Shown one piece after another: positions 1-16,976 of a stretch of 64,000 nt of DNA. Position 1 is the stretch's first letter; each line of letters starts with the position of its first letter. The stretch is taken from NCBI GenBank assembly GCA_963693365.1, contig CAVNZM010000008.1:4402001-4466000 (forward strand), read 5' to 3'. The notes beneath the pieces were generated by a model that saw nothing but the letters and a program-made list of their open reading frames with translations, did no database searches and was not told where the DNA came from. The DNA is from Amoebidium appalachense (taxonomy: Eukaryota > Ichthyosporea). A program made the translations under genes and the position numbers.

Positions 1-65
1 TGTGTTGCCGCGATAGTGCCAGTAGTGGCAGTGGTGGTGCCAGTGTGCGGCGGCAGCGGGGGGAA

Positions 66-98
<33 letters not shown>

Positions 99-506
99 AG
101 GGGGGAGGGGGGGAAGGATTTCCGAATCGATGTGTGTGTTGGCCTTTTGATTCAAGTTATTTCTTTCTTTTTTTGGCGCGGCGGGAGGGGGGGGGGGGGG
201 GGGGTAGATTTTGACGTGTGCGTTGGTCTTCAATTTTATTTGTTTATTCGAGTCTGTTGTGGCGCACATGGGGGAGGGGAGGGGGGGGGGGGTACTCCGC
301 GGGGGGAGGGGGGCCTGAGAGGGGAAGGACCTGGGGGGAGGGGGGGGGGGGGGGGGGCGAGGGCGGGGGGAGGGGGTGGAGGGTGGGGGGGGGGGAGGGG
401 GGGGGGACTTATACAGTGTTTTGGAAGGGGGAAGATAGGGGGATATGCAGGGGTCGGGGGAGGACTCGAGTGGAGGGGGGGGTGGAGGCCGGGGCCCCGG
501 GGAGCC

Positions 507-542
<36 letters not shown>

Positions 543-1535
543 GGGGGGGGGGAGGGTCGACCTGAGGCCGGGGGGATCGGGATTGCACGCGTGCAACGGT
601 TCGCCGGAGGCGAAGGGGACGGGGAGAAGCCAGCTGGCCATACTCATGCCCACACACCGTGCCATGATTTCACATGAACTACCTCTTAGAACATCCTGGT
701 TTTCACTCGGGTTGGATCCTGGAGTCTCTCCCGGAGAGTTTGCATGCACGTTGACCTTCGAACACACGTGCACGCCTCACACGCGCCGTCACACGGCCAG
801 CCTCGGGTGCACCCGGCGCTGGATGATCACTTCGTTTACTCAAAAGAATGCAAAAAGCAGCGATCTACAAATCAAGATTGGTGGAGCGTCGTGAAAAACC
901 ATCGACAGCGTATCCAATCAGCACATTCCTAGGCCCTTTGAGGCACATTCCATTGACATCATCACATGCCAGAGAGCCGCATTACGTAAGCCTTTTCCGG
1001 GAGCCTCGGCCAAGAACAAACTGCGTCATTTCAGATCTGTTGATTCCTCGATGAGATCTTCCTTGCTTGTGTCTAGTTGTAAACGACATAATCGAGTATA
1101 TAATATCTTGTCTTCTGAGATGAAACATATAGAAACGAGGAAAAGATACTTAAGAATAGCCTGTTATCGAGGAACCAAAAACGTAAGCAGCAACAACCAG
1201 CTTTTTCCACCACCAGACCACCTTCGCTGCCGCAAGAGTGAAAAAATTCACGAAAACACCACACATTCTCTTAATCCGTGTATACACAAAAGTCGCTAGA
1301 AAAGCAATTCACACTTATATTCTTCACTGTTGATCTTTTTGTTCACTAATCAAAGTAGGTTTGGTCGTGTACAAAAGAATTTTATCAGCTTACTCTAGAG
1401 AAACCTTTTGACTGACTCTGACATTGTCAAGGGGGAAACGTTAGTCAGTGGAGCTTTGTGGGCCGCTATTTTTGGGCCCTGGAGTCTTTTTGAAGTACAG
1501 CAGCACTCTTCCGTTACGTTATCCAGAACAAGAAA
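1..1535. other. G-rich upstream region of ATG8
   Basis: No gene is supported here. Positions 60-560 are runs of G broken by short A or GA steps, including a G run at about 509-540. From 600 to 1535 the sequence becomes ordinary mixed composition leading to the ATG8 start codon. A perfect 14-bp palindrome (TTGCACGCGTGCAA) lies at 583-596. No clear TATA box was identified. The open frames in the first 900 bases are glycine and arginine polymers made by the G runs and are not credible proteins. Confidence 0.6.
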
Positions 1536-5167
<3,632 letters not shown>

Positions 5168-6175
5168 ATTTTTCCGGGGGTTTTTGTGTTTTGTGTGGTT
5201 TTTTTGTGGGGTTTGTAGTGTTTTTTTGTTTCAGGGTTAATGGAGTGCTGAATTCCTACCCACCGCCATTATGCCTTATTAGGAAGGTGTGCCCTTTACT
5301 ACATGTGTCAACTTCAGTTAGGACTATAGGAAAGCATTGCCTTGTGGTTATAAAGGATTTTATGTTGAAAATCAACTCGATGTGATAAGGCAGGCACTTT
5401 TTCCTTATTTCATAATAGCGAAATATCGTGTGTGGTGGTGGGGTTATAGTTAGGGAGGGAAGGTGATTGATACACTAATCTAGATGTGTGTCTGTTTGTG
5501 CGTTGGAAATTTGGGTTTGTGGATGAAAGGGTAGTGGGACCAACGTGTGTTCATAGGGGATTGTGTGATGTAATCGGTTTTTTTTCTTTTATATTCTTTT
5601 GTGCGAAAATAAAACCGACGATCTACGTCGTGTGCCGAAGCACGTGTGTTTGTGCTCTCTCCTTCACCCCTTTCTTTTTTTTTCCATTTTCATTTCATTC
5701 CTTTTTGTTTTGCTTGGTTGTTGAGGAACGTACAGGTCCTAGATGGTTTTCCGGGGGTTCACATGGCATAAGGAAAATGCTAATAATGATTACGGTCGGG
5801 ATAAGAATATTGGAGATGTGTGTGTGTTTGAGTGGATGTGAACAGATGTTTAGACCAATTGTGGACATTGCCTTTCTTGGAAGGTGAGAACGGGTGAGAA
5901 CAATGGCACTGAGTGAGAAGAACTAGTTATGGGCATGCAGGAAGTGTGTATGGGTGGGAGTGTGGGTGGCTGGGTGGGTGTTTTGGAGAATATGGTGGGT
6001 GCCTCATTCGGCATGTGTGTGTGAAATTTGCGAGTGTGCTGTGTGTTTTGGTGGTACCGGTGCACAGTGGTGTACATGACTGTTATGTGTGTGTGTGCAT
6101 TTTTTGTGTGTGTGTGCATGTGTGCATGTGTGTGTGTACACACGACACTGCAGCGTGTACCTGTGTGTGTACAGC

Positions 6176-6215
<40 letters not shown>

Positions 6216-6542
6216 TTTGGGGGGAACGGCGGAGGGGCCGGTGAACTTCAAGGTGATGGCGGCACTGCGGCTGCCGGACCTGAGCGACCTACACCTTTCT
6301 AAGCGCACGTGCCGCATATCATGCGATCATAACCATTTGGTATCGAACCTTTGTATTAGGAGGTCATATATGCATCATTCTTGCTTACTAAATCGCCGGA
6401 GCTTGTATACGCCATGAACCTTAAAAATTCAAGGTGTGCTAGTGCCTGCTTTTGTTTTTGTTTTTTATTTATTTATTTATAATTTTTTTTTTTAGGAAAA
6501 AAAATAGGAAAAGAAAGGAAAAAATTGGAGGGCGGGGCGGGG

Positions 6543-6589
<47 letters not shown>

Positions 6590-6634
6590 CTGCAGTGTGT
6601 GTGTGTGCAGGGAGAATCTAAATCTCTAGTGAGA

Positions 6635-6673
<39 letters not shown>

Positions 6674-6690
6674 GAGAAAGAGATTGTGTG

Positions 6691-6728
<38 letters not shown>

Positions 6729-7606
6729 TTTTTTTGGGGGGGGGTGGGGAGGGAGGGAGGGGGAGAGTTGAGAGTGGGGGCCTCCGAGTCTCAGAGAGAG
6801 AAAGAGATGGGGAAGGGGGACGATAGACGGGGGGGAAGGAGCATACAAAGGGCGGTCCGCTCCCTGCGTTTTGGTGATCAGAGCCTGGCTCGTAAGTTCT
6901 TCCGTGTACACAATTTATTAGTTCAACTTGGGCAGGCGCCGGGGGGCGGGGGGGGGAGGGGGGGGGGGAGGCATGCAAGGATAAGGGATCATGTCATGAA
7001 CATGTCCAAGGTAACACCACTTTATTCATAACTTGCATGCTATCACTCCGCCTATCATTTCGTTGTACCAAGCGACCGCAAATATATTATATCTCCGAGG
7101 AATATTCACAGATATCTTACAAGTATTCGTGGCCTATCCAAAAAAATATGAGCAGTACAGTTGCAAAAACTGCACCGAGATGGCATGCTTATGCCTTGGA
7201 CAGTGTGCACGTAGATATATCATATTCATAATTACCACTGGGTTCATATATCCACTTTGTTAGAAAATCCATAAAAGAATAGGGGAACTTCCCAGTAGAT
7301 GAAAATAACAATTAGTAATAAATTTGCAATATTAGGGCAAATGTATCTGGGTATGAAGAATAGCCCTGTACTCCACCGCCAACACCTGGTCACGTTGATT
7401 TATCCGCCAAACCAGCTCAATGGGCATTTGCATATCACACGGTTATCCGATTATCCATATCATACGACGACAAATCATGTACGCCTCCATATACCAACAC
7501 GTATGTCTCCACTAGTTATACCCCACAAAAAACAACTATGCGTGTGTTTACAGTACCCCTCATGAACAAATTTCATGGAAGAGGTAGATATATCCACGAG
7601 ATATGA
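5168..7606. other. Region between convergent ATG8 and TMBIM genes
   Basis: This holds the two presumed 3' UTRs. It contains GT-rich DNA (5920-6215), a GC-rich island at about 6232-6300 with a short coding-like frame (see findings), a G run at 6544-6587, (GA)n at about 6635-6680 and (GT)n at 6692-6725. A TTTATT at 7021-7026, which is AATAAA on the minus strand, could end the TMBIM transcript. No complete gene is supported. Confidence 0.55.
5608..5613 (+). terminator. Possible ATG8 polyadenylation signal
   Basis: AATAAA lies about 440 bases after the ATG8 stop, followed by T/G-rich sequence. It is a plausible signal, but no transcript evidence is available. Confidence 0.4.
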
Positions 7607-7699
7607 CTAATTCGAGTTGCCCACAAGGCTCAGAATCATGAGGAAGATGTTGATGATATCCAGGAAGATAGTCAGGGCACCCTGCGTGTGTACGTGTGT

Positions 7700-7736
<37 letters not shown>

Positions 7737-7779
7737 TGTGCGTGTGCAGGGGTGTGTGTGTGTGGGGGGGGTGGGGTGG

Positions 7780-7810
<31 letters not shown>

Positions 7811-7904
7811 GGGGGGGGGGGGATGCGTTACTAAACGAAGTACACGTTCATGACGGGCCAAAATGCAGATTGCAAAGGACACTTAGAGAGCATGCATCGA
7901 CCCA

Positions 7905-7948
<44 letters not shown>

Positions 7949-8133
7949 AGGTGATAGCATGTGTGCGTGTGTGCGTGCAGAATGGTTGTTTTAACAGTTT
8001 AAATATTCTCTTTTTTTTCGTTTTGCCCTCTTATGTGTGCAATCACGTGCAGACGAGTGGATGTTTGTGCCACTTGCGTGCGTCTGCACGCACATATGCG
8101 CATGTGCACATGAGGCGTGTGGTGGAGGGGGGG

Positions 8134-8170
<37 letters not shown>

Positions 8171-8411
8171 TGTTTGTGTGTGTGTGTGTTGGGGGGGGGG
8201 GGGGGGGGGAGGAGGGGAGGAAGGAGGGGGAGTGGTGGAGGGTAGGGAGAGAGAGGGGGGGGGGGGGGGGGGAGAGAGAGAGAGAGAGACGTACAAACAC
8301 GTATTCCTCCGGGCTCAGTTCGTAGCGCTTGCCGCCCATGATCATCTGGGTGTCGACAATCAGATAGACGGTGAACAGCACGGCACCAATGCCTGCGTAG
8401 ATGATGTTGAC

Positions 8412-8455
<44 letters not shown>

Positions 8456-9262
8456 TGCGCGCGTGCGTGCGTGTGTATGTGCATATACATGTGTTTGGGA
8501 AGAAGGGGGTAAGGTGGGGGCGAGTGAGTGGGTGGAGGGTTGGGGGAGGGGGGAGGGGGGGGGGGGGGGGAGGGGGGGAGGGATACCAAAGCCATGCGAG
8601 CGTACATATGGTAGTTGTATAAGTGTTTGTGTGTGTCCGTGCGTGTATGGTGTGTATGCGTGCGTACTTGGTGTGTGCGTGTGTGCATATTTGCTATGTG
8701 TGTAAGTGGTCTTGTGTGAGTGAGTGCGCTCACGTGTGAGGGCAAGTGCGTGGAGGATGGGGCTGGGTGGATGGGTTGGTGGGTGGTTGTGGTTGTGGTT
8801 GTGGTGGTGGTGGTGGTGGGGAGGGGGGGGGGGGGGGGGGGGGAGACAAGTACCCTGTTGTGGAAAATGATAGCAAAGATGCCGAAGAAAAGTAGGGCCC
8901 AGCCAATACCCCACAGATACACGGCCCACCCGGTAAAGTCGTACTTGACCTGGCAGGCAAAGATGGTTACGGCAATCACAACACCGGCAGTGATTCCCAT
9001 GGCTATCAGAACCTGTGCGGGTTAGGGTACGTGTTAGCGAAAATTGGTTTCGAAATCACGGGGTTTCTATGCTCGAATAAAATAAAATACGAATATCCAC
9101 ACACGAACACACACACACACAGACTGAAAGACAGACACACACATACGAATACACACACACAGATCAACACATGAATTCCCCCCACACCCCCTCCCCTCCC
9201 CAACCACCCACACCCATTTCAACAAGTTCCTTAATTCCCTCTTATAACCAGACATACAGCTA

Positions 9263-9298
<36 letters not shown>

Positions 9299-9360
9299 GT
9301 GTGTGCGTGTGTGTGCGCACACACATGTGTGTGTTCACTTTGTTTTATTTAATTGCTCTT

Positions 9361-9397
<37 letters not shown>

Positions 9398-9747
9398 GTT
9401 GGGGGGAGGGGGCGGATAGAATACCTCATCGGCCTGATACCAGGTGCAGATGGTGGCAACCATGAACGACTCGGCAAGGGTCTGTCGTGACAAGGACCCA
9501 ATCAGAATAGAGAAGTTGACGTCACCACAACTGTTAGAAGAGAACACGCTACTGCCTCAAAATTGCAAACCCCCCCCCCCCCCCCCCCCTTCAAGCCCCT
9601 CTCGTTCTCTCAAAACAATTCGGTTACATAGGGGCACCGAACTACCTCTTGAGTTTTTGAATACCAGACAACTTTCCCACACGAACACCCACACATGCAC
9701 ACGCTACGCACTTGCGCCCAAACACGCACACAGACCCACACACCCAG

Positions 9748-9782
<35 letters not shown>

Positions 9783-9880
9783 ACACACACATTGGTCCTC
9801 CCACACCCACCCACCACCCACAGGTCCAACTACATTAACATGAGAGAGAAAGACCTGTACCCACCCAAACTCCCTCCATT

Positions 9881-9914
<34 letters not shown>

Positions 9915-11207
9915 TTTCGCCACCATTCCATACACTTCATTTTAACAACCCCCCCTCCCCCCCCCCCCCCCCCCCCCCTCCCTTTCCTCCCCCAAACAAC
10001 ACATGCACACACCAACCCGGTGTCAACAGACAAACTCAAAACAATGCTCCCCGACAAACGTGACCATTGCTATCTTAGCTCTTAGCTCTTGCAATCCAAC
10101 GCAAGCCAGCAACGGGGGGGAGAGGGGGGGAGGGCAGGTACGTACGAAGACAGCCAGGAGAATATAGTTCTGGGGGGTCTTACGGCGCACTCCCTCACAG
10201 CATGCAAGCGCAATCATCGTGCCGAGGCCTACAATCCAACTGCACCAGTACACCCTGTACGTGCGTGTGTACGTGTATGGATACGTGTGTAAGTTGTGTG
10301 TTGTGTGTGCGGTCGTGCGTGTTCAAGTGTGTGTGCGTGCGAATCTGTGTGTGTGTGTGTTGTGTATGTGTGTGTACGGATGGGTTGTGTATACGTGTAT
10401 GTTATGTGTGCATGTGCAGCGTGTGTACGTGTATGAAGTGTGCGCTGTGTGTACGTGCGTGCATGTGTGTGTGTATGCAAGTAGGTGAGCTGATGTTTAA
10501 AAAAGCAGGTGGTAATGTTTGTCATATCATCAGTGCGCCTGTGTGCCCACGTGCGCGCGCGCATTCAATGGCCTGCTTGTTATTTATTGCATGACAGTTA
10601 CACGGTACATGTCATATTATTCGAAGACATGAGCCCATGCGCAAAAATGTACCACGTCTCCTACGCTTCGCCTGCTGCATTCAGTGAGGTGTATCTGTCT
10701 GTCTACATATGCGGCAGTTTCTTATTCTTTGGACAAACAAACACACACATGCACATGTACACACACACACACACGTACACACACAAACACGCCCACCCAC
10801 CCATCCACCAATACACGTGTGCTCTTACACGTACACACACACACACACACACAAGGACACGTTCGCATGCACACACGTACACCTTCCCGTACCCACCCAT
10901 ACCCCACACATCCCTACACACACGTACCTACCCACCCACCCACCCATCCACACCCACCCACACACGCGTACACACACACACCCACGTACACACACACACA
11001 CACAGACACGTACCATGAGTTATGCCTGACGTAGTCCTTAATGGAGGTGTTGAGCATAAACAGGGACGACATGCCGATGCACACCATCAACATGATGAAT
11101 ACCAGCGAATACACCTTGCGCACGAAAGCTGTGGCACACACACACGTACAAAAACACGCACGCGCGCATACACACACGCACACGCACACGCACACGCACG
11201 CACGCAT

Positions 11208-11246
<39 letters not shown>

Positions 11247-12429
11247 TACAAGTACACACACATGCACAACCAAAAACACGCACAGACACACAGACAAGAG
11301 TGCACGAACACATAGACACACACACATTGACACACACACTCGGCGGGGGGGGGGGGGGGGGGGGGTGGACAGGATAATCAGTAAAATAAATTAGACAGGG
11401 GAGGGGTAGGGGAGGGGGAGAAGGAAATGCTGCATTCTGAAGCATTTTCTTTTTAATTTATCTTGCAGTCTGACCCAACACTGGTAACATTCACATCAGA
11501 AAAATATTTGTTTGTTGTTTGTTTGTTGCTTATTTCCCTTCTTCTTTTTGTTTGTTTTCCCGGGTTTGGAACATTCTCTCTTGATCTTAACTCTGCCTCG
11601 CATGTGGAGAATCATACATCCATCTGATTATTCCGATCCATTCGCTTCAAATCACGTTAATCGTCTCACTTATTGGCAGTTAGTTGAGGAAAGAGCAGAG
11701 AAGAGAAGAGAGAGAAAAGAAAAAAAACCTTTTAATAATCCAGCCCAGTGTTAAGTGCGATTAACGTTAGGGGAAGGGCAGAGGAGGGCGAGGGGGAGAG
11801 AAAGGGTGAAAAAGAAAGGGGGGGGGGGGGGAGGGGGGTAAGAGGCGGGGAAAGGGGGGGAGGGGGGGGGGGGGATAAATACCATGACGGACAGCCCTGT
11901 CGGTAAAGTTCGTTGGGTCCCCCTTGAATGGCGCCTCTCCACCTGCCTCCTATTACACAACCAGACAATCAGCATGTGACATCATATCCCCCCCCCCCCC
12001 CCACCCCCCACCCCCCCCGTGTCACCATGGACAGCTTTACCCCTGCCTCACCCAGCCTCCAACGCCCACCACACACACACACACACACACACACACAGGC
12101 ACACAAACACCCACGCGTGCACATCCACACATCCTCACACACACGCACACATACTCAGACAGGTGGCATATAGTTCCGCCAACGGAAAAAAAGAGAAAAA
12201 TTAAAACTGTGGCTTCCTCGTACTGTGCTTGCGTGAGTGTGGATGCGAGTTTTGGCTGTGCGTGCCTGTGTGTATGCGTATGCATGTGTGCATCGCCTGG
12301 CCTTTGCCAGGAACAAGAGGCCCTTCGTAAAAGAAGAATGTGTTGTTTCAAGTTCCTTTCTTCTTGCTATTTTCCCATTTTCCCGTCGAAAACGGGTGGG
12401 TGGGTGCGGACGGGAAGCTTTTTTTTTTT

Positions 12430-12460
<31 letters not shown>

Positions 12461-13502
12461 GGGGTTTGAATGCGTCAAAAAGTACGAAGAACACAAGAAC
12501 AACGGATAACACGATGCAGAATGCAAACCATACATAAAGAGTATGCATAATAAGCAGAGCCCATCCTCAGGGGGGGCCCACGTCATCTACAGTACCCGAG
12601 GGGGAATACACGTACAGGTGAAGGGGGTCTGTTCGAGGCATATCCCGTCACAGGGTCTCTCTCCGGCATTTGGATATTCTGCTGGGGGGGATAACCCTGG
12701 GGGGGATAACCCTGCTGGGGCGGATATCCCTGCTGGGGCGGATATCCCTGCTGGGGGGGATATCCCTGCTGAGGGGGATAACCTTGCTGGGGGGGATATC
12801 CCTGGGGAGGATATCCCTGCTGGGGCGGGTATCCCTCCTGGGGGGGATAGGGCTGTATCGGGATCTGTGTAAGTGAATAGATGTGTGTGTGTGTGTGTGT
12901 GTGTTGGGGATGCGGGAAGAGGGGAGAACGGTGTGGAGATGGTGATGGACGCTCGTTTTCAGGTGGGTGTGTTTGTATGTTTGTGTTCGTGTGTGTGTAT
13001 GTGTGTATATGTGTTCGCATGATGTCAGTGCAAGTTTGCAGGTGTGGAGCGTTGAAAAGATAAAAAAGCTTGGAGCTAGGTCAAGAGGCAAGAGAGTGTA
13101 TTCATTAAACCCCCCCCCCCCCCCCCACCCACTTTCCCCCCTTTCTCCCCGCGCGCACGCACACACACCCCCTTTTAAAAACCGTCACCACCCTGACATC
13201 TATACACGCATCTATCTGCCTGCTAACCCTCCTCCCTAACCCCTCATGCACAGGTACAACAAAACTAACACACCATAACCAAAACCCACACGGCCCCCTA
13301 AACACCCAGAAGACACACGATCACACGTGTATTGCTAAAAACTTGCACGCACAAGCTTATTTCCACTCCCGTATTTATTTTCCCGCTTGCCCAGAGGTAT
13401 TTTTGTAATACGTACATACTGACCCTGGCCCGGGTAGGGAGGAGGGACAACATTTGTCGCCTCATTGGGCAGGTGGGGGTGGGGAGTCGGAACGAAAGCC
13501 AT
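7607..13502 (-). CDS. TMBIM/lifeguard (BI-1 family) membrane protein, 9 exons
   Basis: Exons on the minus strand in reading order: 13502-13416, 12864-12616, 11949-11883, 11128-11014, 10254-10146, 9481-9425, 9012-8854, 8414-8295, 7681-7607. Phases agree at every junction and give 345 residues. Residues 1-112 are a Pro/Gln/Gly/Tyr-rich cytosolic tail with repeated GYPPQQ units. The remainder holds seven hydrophobic segments, with family landmarks [55 protein letters not shown] and LDIINIF. Acidic residues in the last two helices (VDTQ near 302 and LDIIN near 329) match the di-aspartyl pH-sensing pair of this family, which forms ion-leak pathways in ER, Golgi or plasma membrane and moderates cell death. 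Donors are often GTACGT. The start is the first ATG before the Pro-rich exon. The lifeguard subgroup is inferred from the Pro-rich tail. Confidence 0.93.
12466..12580 (-). repeat. Family A element in TMBIM region
   Basis: The block runs from a G run (plus strand, about 12440-12464) through tgaatgcgtcaaaaagtacg to agcagagcccatcctcaggg. It is nearly the same as the copy at 53687-53792, and is the reverse complement of the plus-strand-gene copies. It is therefore in the sense orientation of the minus-strand TMBIM gene, in the intron just after the Pro-rich exon. Confidence 0.85.
12675..12855 (-). repeat. In-frame 15/18-bp coding repeat (GYPPQQ) in TMBIM exon 2
   Basis: About nine tandem units with plus-strand sequence like ggatatccctgctgggg encode GYPPQQ or GYPPQ. 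Both unit lengths are multiples of three, so copy number can vary without frameshift. The encoded tail resembles Pro-rich N-termini of GRINA/lifeguard proteins. Confidence 0.85.
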
Positions 13503-15830
13503 CTGCAACGCACAAGGGAGGGGAAAGGGAAGAAAGAGGGGAGTGGTTAGCGATATAAGAGTTCGGTGTCAACATACGTTATGCTACCAACACGACGTAA
13601 CTTCGCACATCTTCCCTTTTTAGAGCTTTCTCCCTCAACACCACTGAATTGTGATTACTGCCAGCCTGTCACCACATGCACCAACAATATTCGTAAACCT
13701 GTTTAAATACATAAAAAAGCAAGCTTCCAGAAATGAAAGCTCACAATTGATGTAATAAAAAACACCTCTCACCACAGAAATCGCCGAACAAGATAAATGG
13801 TAGACACGCCGTGCACCCCTATGCTACGTGTATTAGACGGTCAGACAGTCAAACAATCAAACCTACGCCGCAAAGACCATAAACAACCAAGATGGCAAAG
13901 AATAAATACGTTACAGGTTGCCTACCTTGGAAACGGAGAGGCTTTGTTAGGGGAACTTCCAACAGCTACACCAATTTCTGTTCTTTCAAATTTCTCAGAA
14001 CGTAACGTTTTCCTTTTCCACTTTTTTTGGAGTGCCGACGTTTTGGCCGGGATAACTCCACAAGCTCCTGCCCGGAGAATGAAACGAGGATGTGAAATCT
14101 ACGGATATGATCATGCTATGTGTGAGAATCAACTCCAACAAAATTTGCCTGATACGCAGATAAATTGTAAGATAGAAAAGTAACCTAATTATTAAAAAAA
14201 AAATTGCTTGTGTATAACAAGATAAAAAATGCAAATGATGAAAACAAGTTCTGTTGTTGGCGCATATCAGGATTTAACTTGGGGATCTAAGAGACCTTTT
14301 TTATGTTTATATTTACGAGGACAAAATGTTCGAAAATTCCCTAATCCATTTGGGTAACCCAATCAGCTCAGGCTAAAGAGCTTTCAAATATGCCGGCAAA
14401 ATCCTTTGATTGGGCGAAACTTTTCAGCTTCATTTATTGGTTATAAATCAGACTTTTTGTTCTTTTAATCACTTTAAATAAATAAACCTGGCCTTTGTGG
14501 GCTTATTAAATTGTAAATTTAGATGACGAACGAACATGGCTTGGCCCTCTGTTTGTGGCAAATGGTCTAAATATAGCCTATTCATTGCACCTTATATATA
14601 TTTTTAGCTCTATTATTTTTCCGCCAATCAAAACATTGGTTCGTTTTGATTGGCAGAAAGGACACCAAAAAATCCCGAACCGTTCGTTGTTCGTTCAAGT
14701 GCAAGTCATGAAAACACGCGTGCGCAACAAACACACACACACACCATCCACCTTTTTCCTTGCTTGTTTTTGCTCTGTGACGGGGAAGTTTTCTGGACAA
14801 GTTGAGGATGATTTCAACACGTATCGCCACCGGTAATACAGTTCTTTTTATCCCCGTTCCTTCCCCTTCCTCCCCCCCCCCCCCCCCCCCCCCCCCCCCC
14901 TTCTCCCCCCAATGAAGAAGGACCAAAAGAACCAAACGATTAGTAATTTTTGCTTTGCCCACTAGTTCTCTCGGCGACTCGCTCTCGCCCTCCCTTTCTT
15001 TTTCTCTCTCACTCTCGTATTTATACCCCCACCGCGCTTCCCCCGCTTTCGCCGACACAATCCCCCCCCCCCCCCCCCCCCCCCCCCTTCCCCAAGCCCT
15101 TGTCCACATCTCTCCCCAATACATCTTCCCGACCTCCCCCCTCTTACTCCCTCCCTCCCTCCCCCCTCCCTTCATCCCTCTCTCCCTCCCCACTCCCTCG
15201 CGATCCCTTCCTCCACCTTCCCTCTCTCTCTATTCTCCCTCTCCCTCCCCCTCTCCCTCCCTTCCTCCCTTCCCCCCCCCCCGTCTCCCTCTGTTCCTTG
15301 TCTCTCTCTCGTCCCACTCTCCTCCCTCCCTCTCACTCCCCCTCCCTCTCTCTCTCTCTCTCTCCCTCCCTCTCTCTCCCCCTCACTCTCTCTCCCCCTC
15401 CCTCTCTGTCCCCCTCTCTCCCCCCCCCCCCCCCTCTCTCTCCCTCTCTCTCTCCCTCTCTCTCTCCCTCTCTCTCACTCTCTCTCTCTCCCCCCTCTCT
15501 TCCTCTCTCTCTCTCTCTCTCTCTCGCTCTCTCTCGCTCTCGCTCTCCTTTGTCACTCTCCCTACCCTCCAACCCCCCCCTCCCCTCTCTTCTTCCGGCC
15601 CCCCCCCCTCCCCCCCCCCTGTAACCCCCTCCGTCTTTATTCCTCTCATCCCCCCAGCTCTTCCCCTCTTCTCTCTTTCCCTTCCCTTCCCCTCCCGCCA
15701 CCCCTCAACTCACCTCCCCCCCCCCCCCCCCCCCCCCCCTTTTTTTTTGTCGCTGCCGCCGCCTCACTTCTGGCTCTCTTCGCCGTTTCTCGATCTCTTT
15801 TCTCTCTTCCCCCCCCCCCCCCCCCCCCCC

Positions 15831-15873
<43 letters not shown>

Positions 15874-15983
15874 GGGAGCACACTACCACTACACCACGGT
15901 TGCCCCTCCTCTTCACCACCTTAGTTCCCCTTCTTCTACATATATCTTTTTACGCGTATCTTACTCTCTGAATTCGTTTGCAG
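13503..15983. promoter_or_regulatory. Divergent intergenic region with CCAAT inverted repeat
   Basis: TMBIM (minus) and the Prx-Grx gene (plus) diverge from here, so it should contain both promoters and the missing first exon of Prx-Grx. A perfect 12-bp inverted repeat GCCAATCAAAAC/GTTTTGATTGGC with an 8-base spacer lies at 14623-14654, and other CCAAT or ATTGG motifs lie at about 14370, 14409 and 14437. From 14870 to 15870 the plus strand is almost pure C/T (poly(C), (CT)n). A 128-codon frame at 13797-14183 was not recognised and may be chance. Confidence 0.5.
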
Positions 15984-16177
15984 TTGCCGGTAAGGCCCTT
16001 GCGGCCCCCCACCTGCGCATGTTCTCTGCAAGCGCTGCCCGGGCTGCCCTCAAGTCTATGGAGGGTCAGGTGTGTGCAACGAATGGATTGCCCTCGAGTG
16101 TATATGTGCTTGAAGTGTAGTTTATTTACATGTCGAATGGGAATGGCTTTTGAAAGTCTTTGTTGTGCTTGTGTGAC

Positions 16178-16212
<35 letters not shown>

Positions 16213-16379
16213 GGGGGGGGGGGACGGGGAAGGGGGGTTGGGGGGAGAGGAAGAAGAGGGCGGGAGGGGGGACGGGGGAGGGGGTTTGAAGGGTGGAGCG
16301 GTGGAGGGGGTGAGGGGCATCGAGTAATAAGGGGGCGTGGCGGAGGGGGGAGAGTTGATGAAGAGTACCCAAGATATGA

Positions 16380-16412
<33 letters not shown>

Positions 16413-16944
16413 AGGGCGTGAGGAGATGAAGGGCTTTCTGAGTGGGATACGTCGGGGGGGGGGGGGGGGGGGGGGGGGGGAGGAAGGGGCGGACACTGTC
16501 ATGACCCAAGATGTGCCGTTACAGAAAGTGCCCTCTGTGACGTGGCCCACCCGTGTGGGTGACAAGTGGGTGCAGCTCAAGAGCGACGACATTTTCAAGG
16601 GTATAAACCCCCCCTACATATATCCGAAATATGCTTTGCATCCTCTCTCTCCCACTTTTGCATATGCTTATAATGATATAGAGGGTTTGTGAGACACCCT
16701 TCCGATTTTCACAATGCTATTTTGAAGAATGGAGGTGGGTTTTGGTTGTGCACCATGCATCGATCTTTTGAAGTCTGGATGACACGAGGTTAATGAATGT
16801 TGATAATGGGCTGAGGGGGGACCGGATTCCCGAGGAAGGTGTTTGAGTGGGAAGAAGGGGGTGTGGGGAGGGGGAGGGAAGACCAAATTTGAGACAAAAA
16901 GGAAGAGATTGTGAGAGGATGAAGGGGGTGGGAAGGGGGGTGGG

Positions 16945-16976
<32 letters not shown>

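Noticed and set aside
5898-6417. Long Cys-Val and His-Thr frames here and throughout the window
   Set aside because: They are (GT)n/(CA)n arrays translated in two frames; they have no conserved composition and cross known introns.
12612-12616. Alternative TMBIM exon-2 donor four bases downstream
   Set aside because: GTACGT at 12615 matches other donors of this gene and joins in phase to the TAG acceptor before 11949.
13797-14183. 128-codon frame as a gene
   Set aside because: No recognisable family, no splice context, and it lies in a presumed promoter region; could be chance.
14955-15971. 338-codon Pro/Ser/Leu-rich frame
   Set aside because: It is a C/T-only tract; the real protein resumes at the acceptor at 15983 in a different frame.
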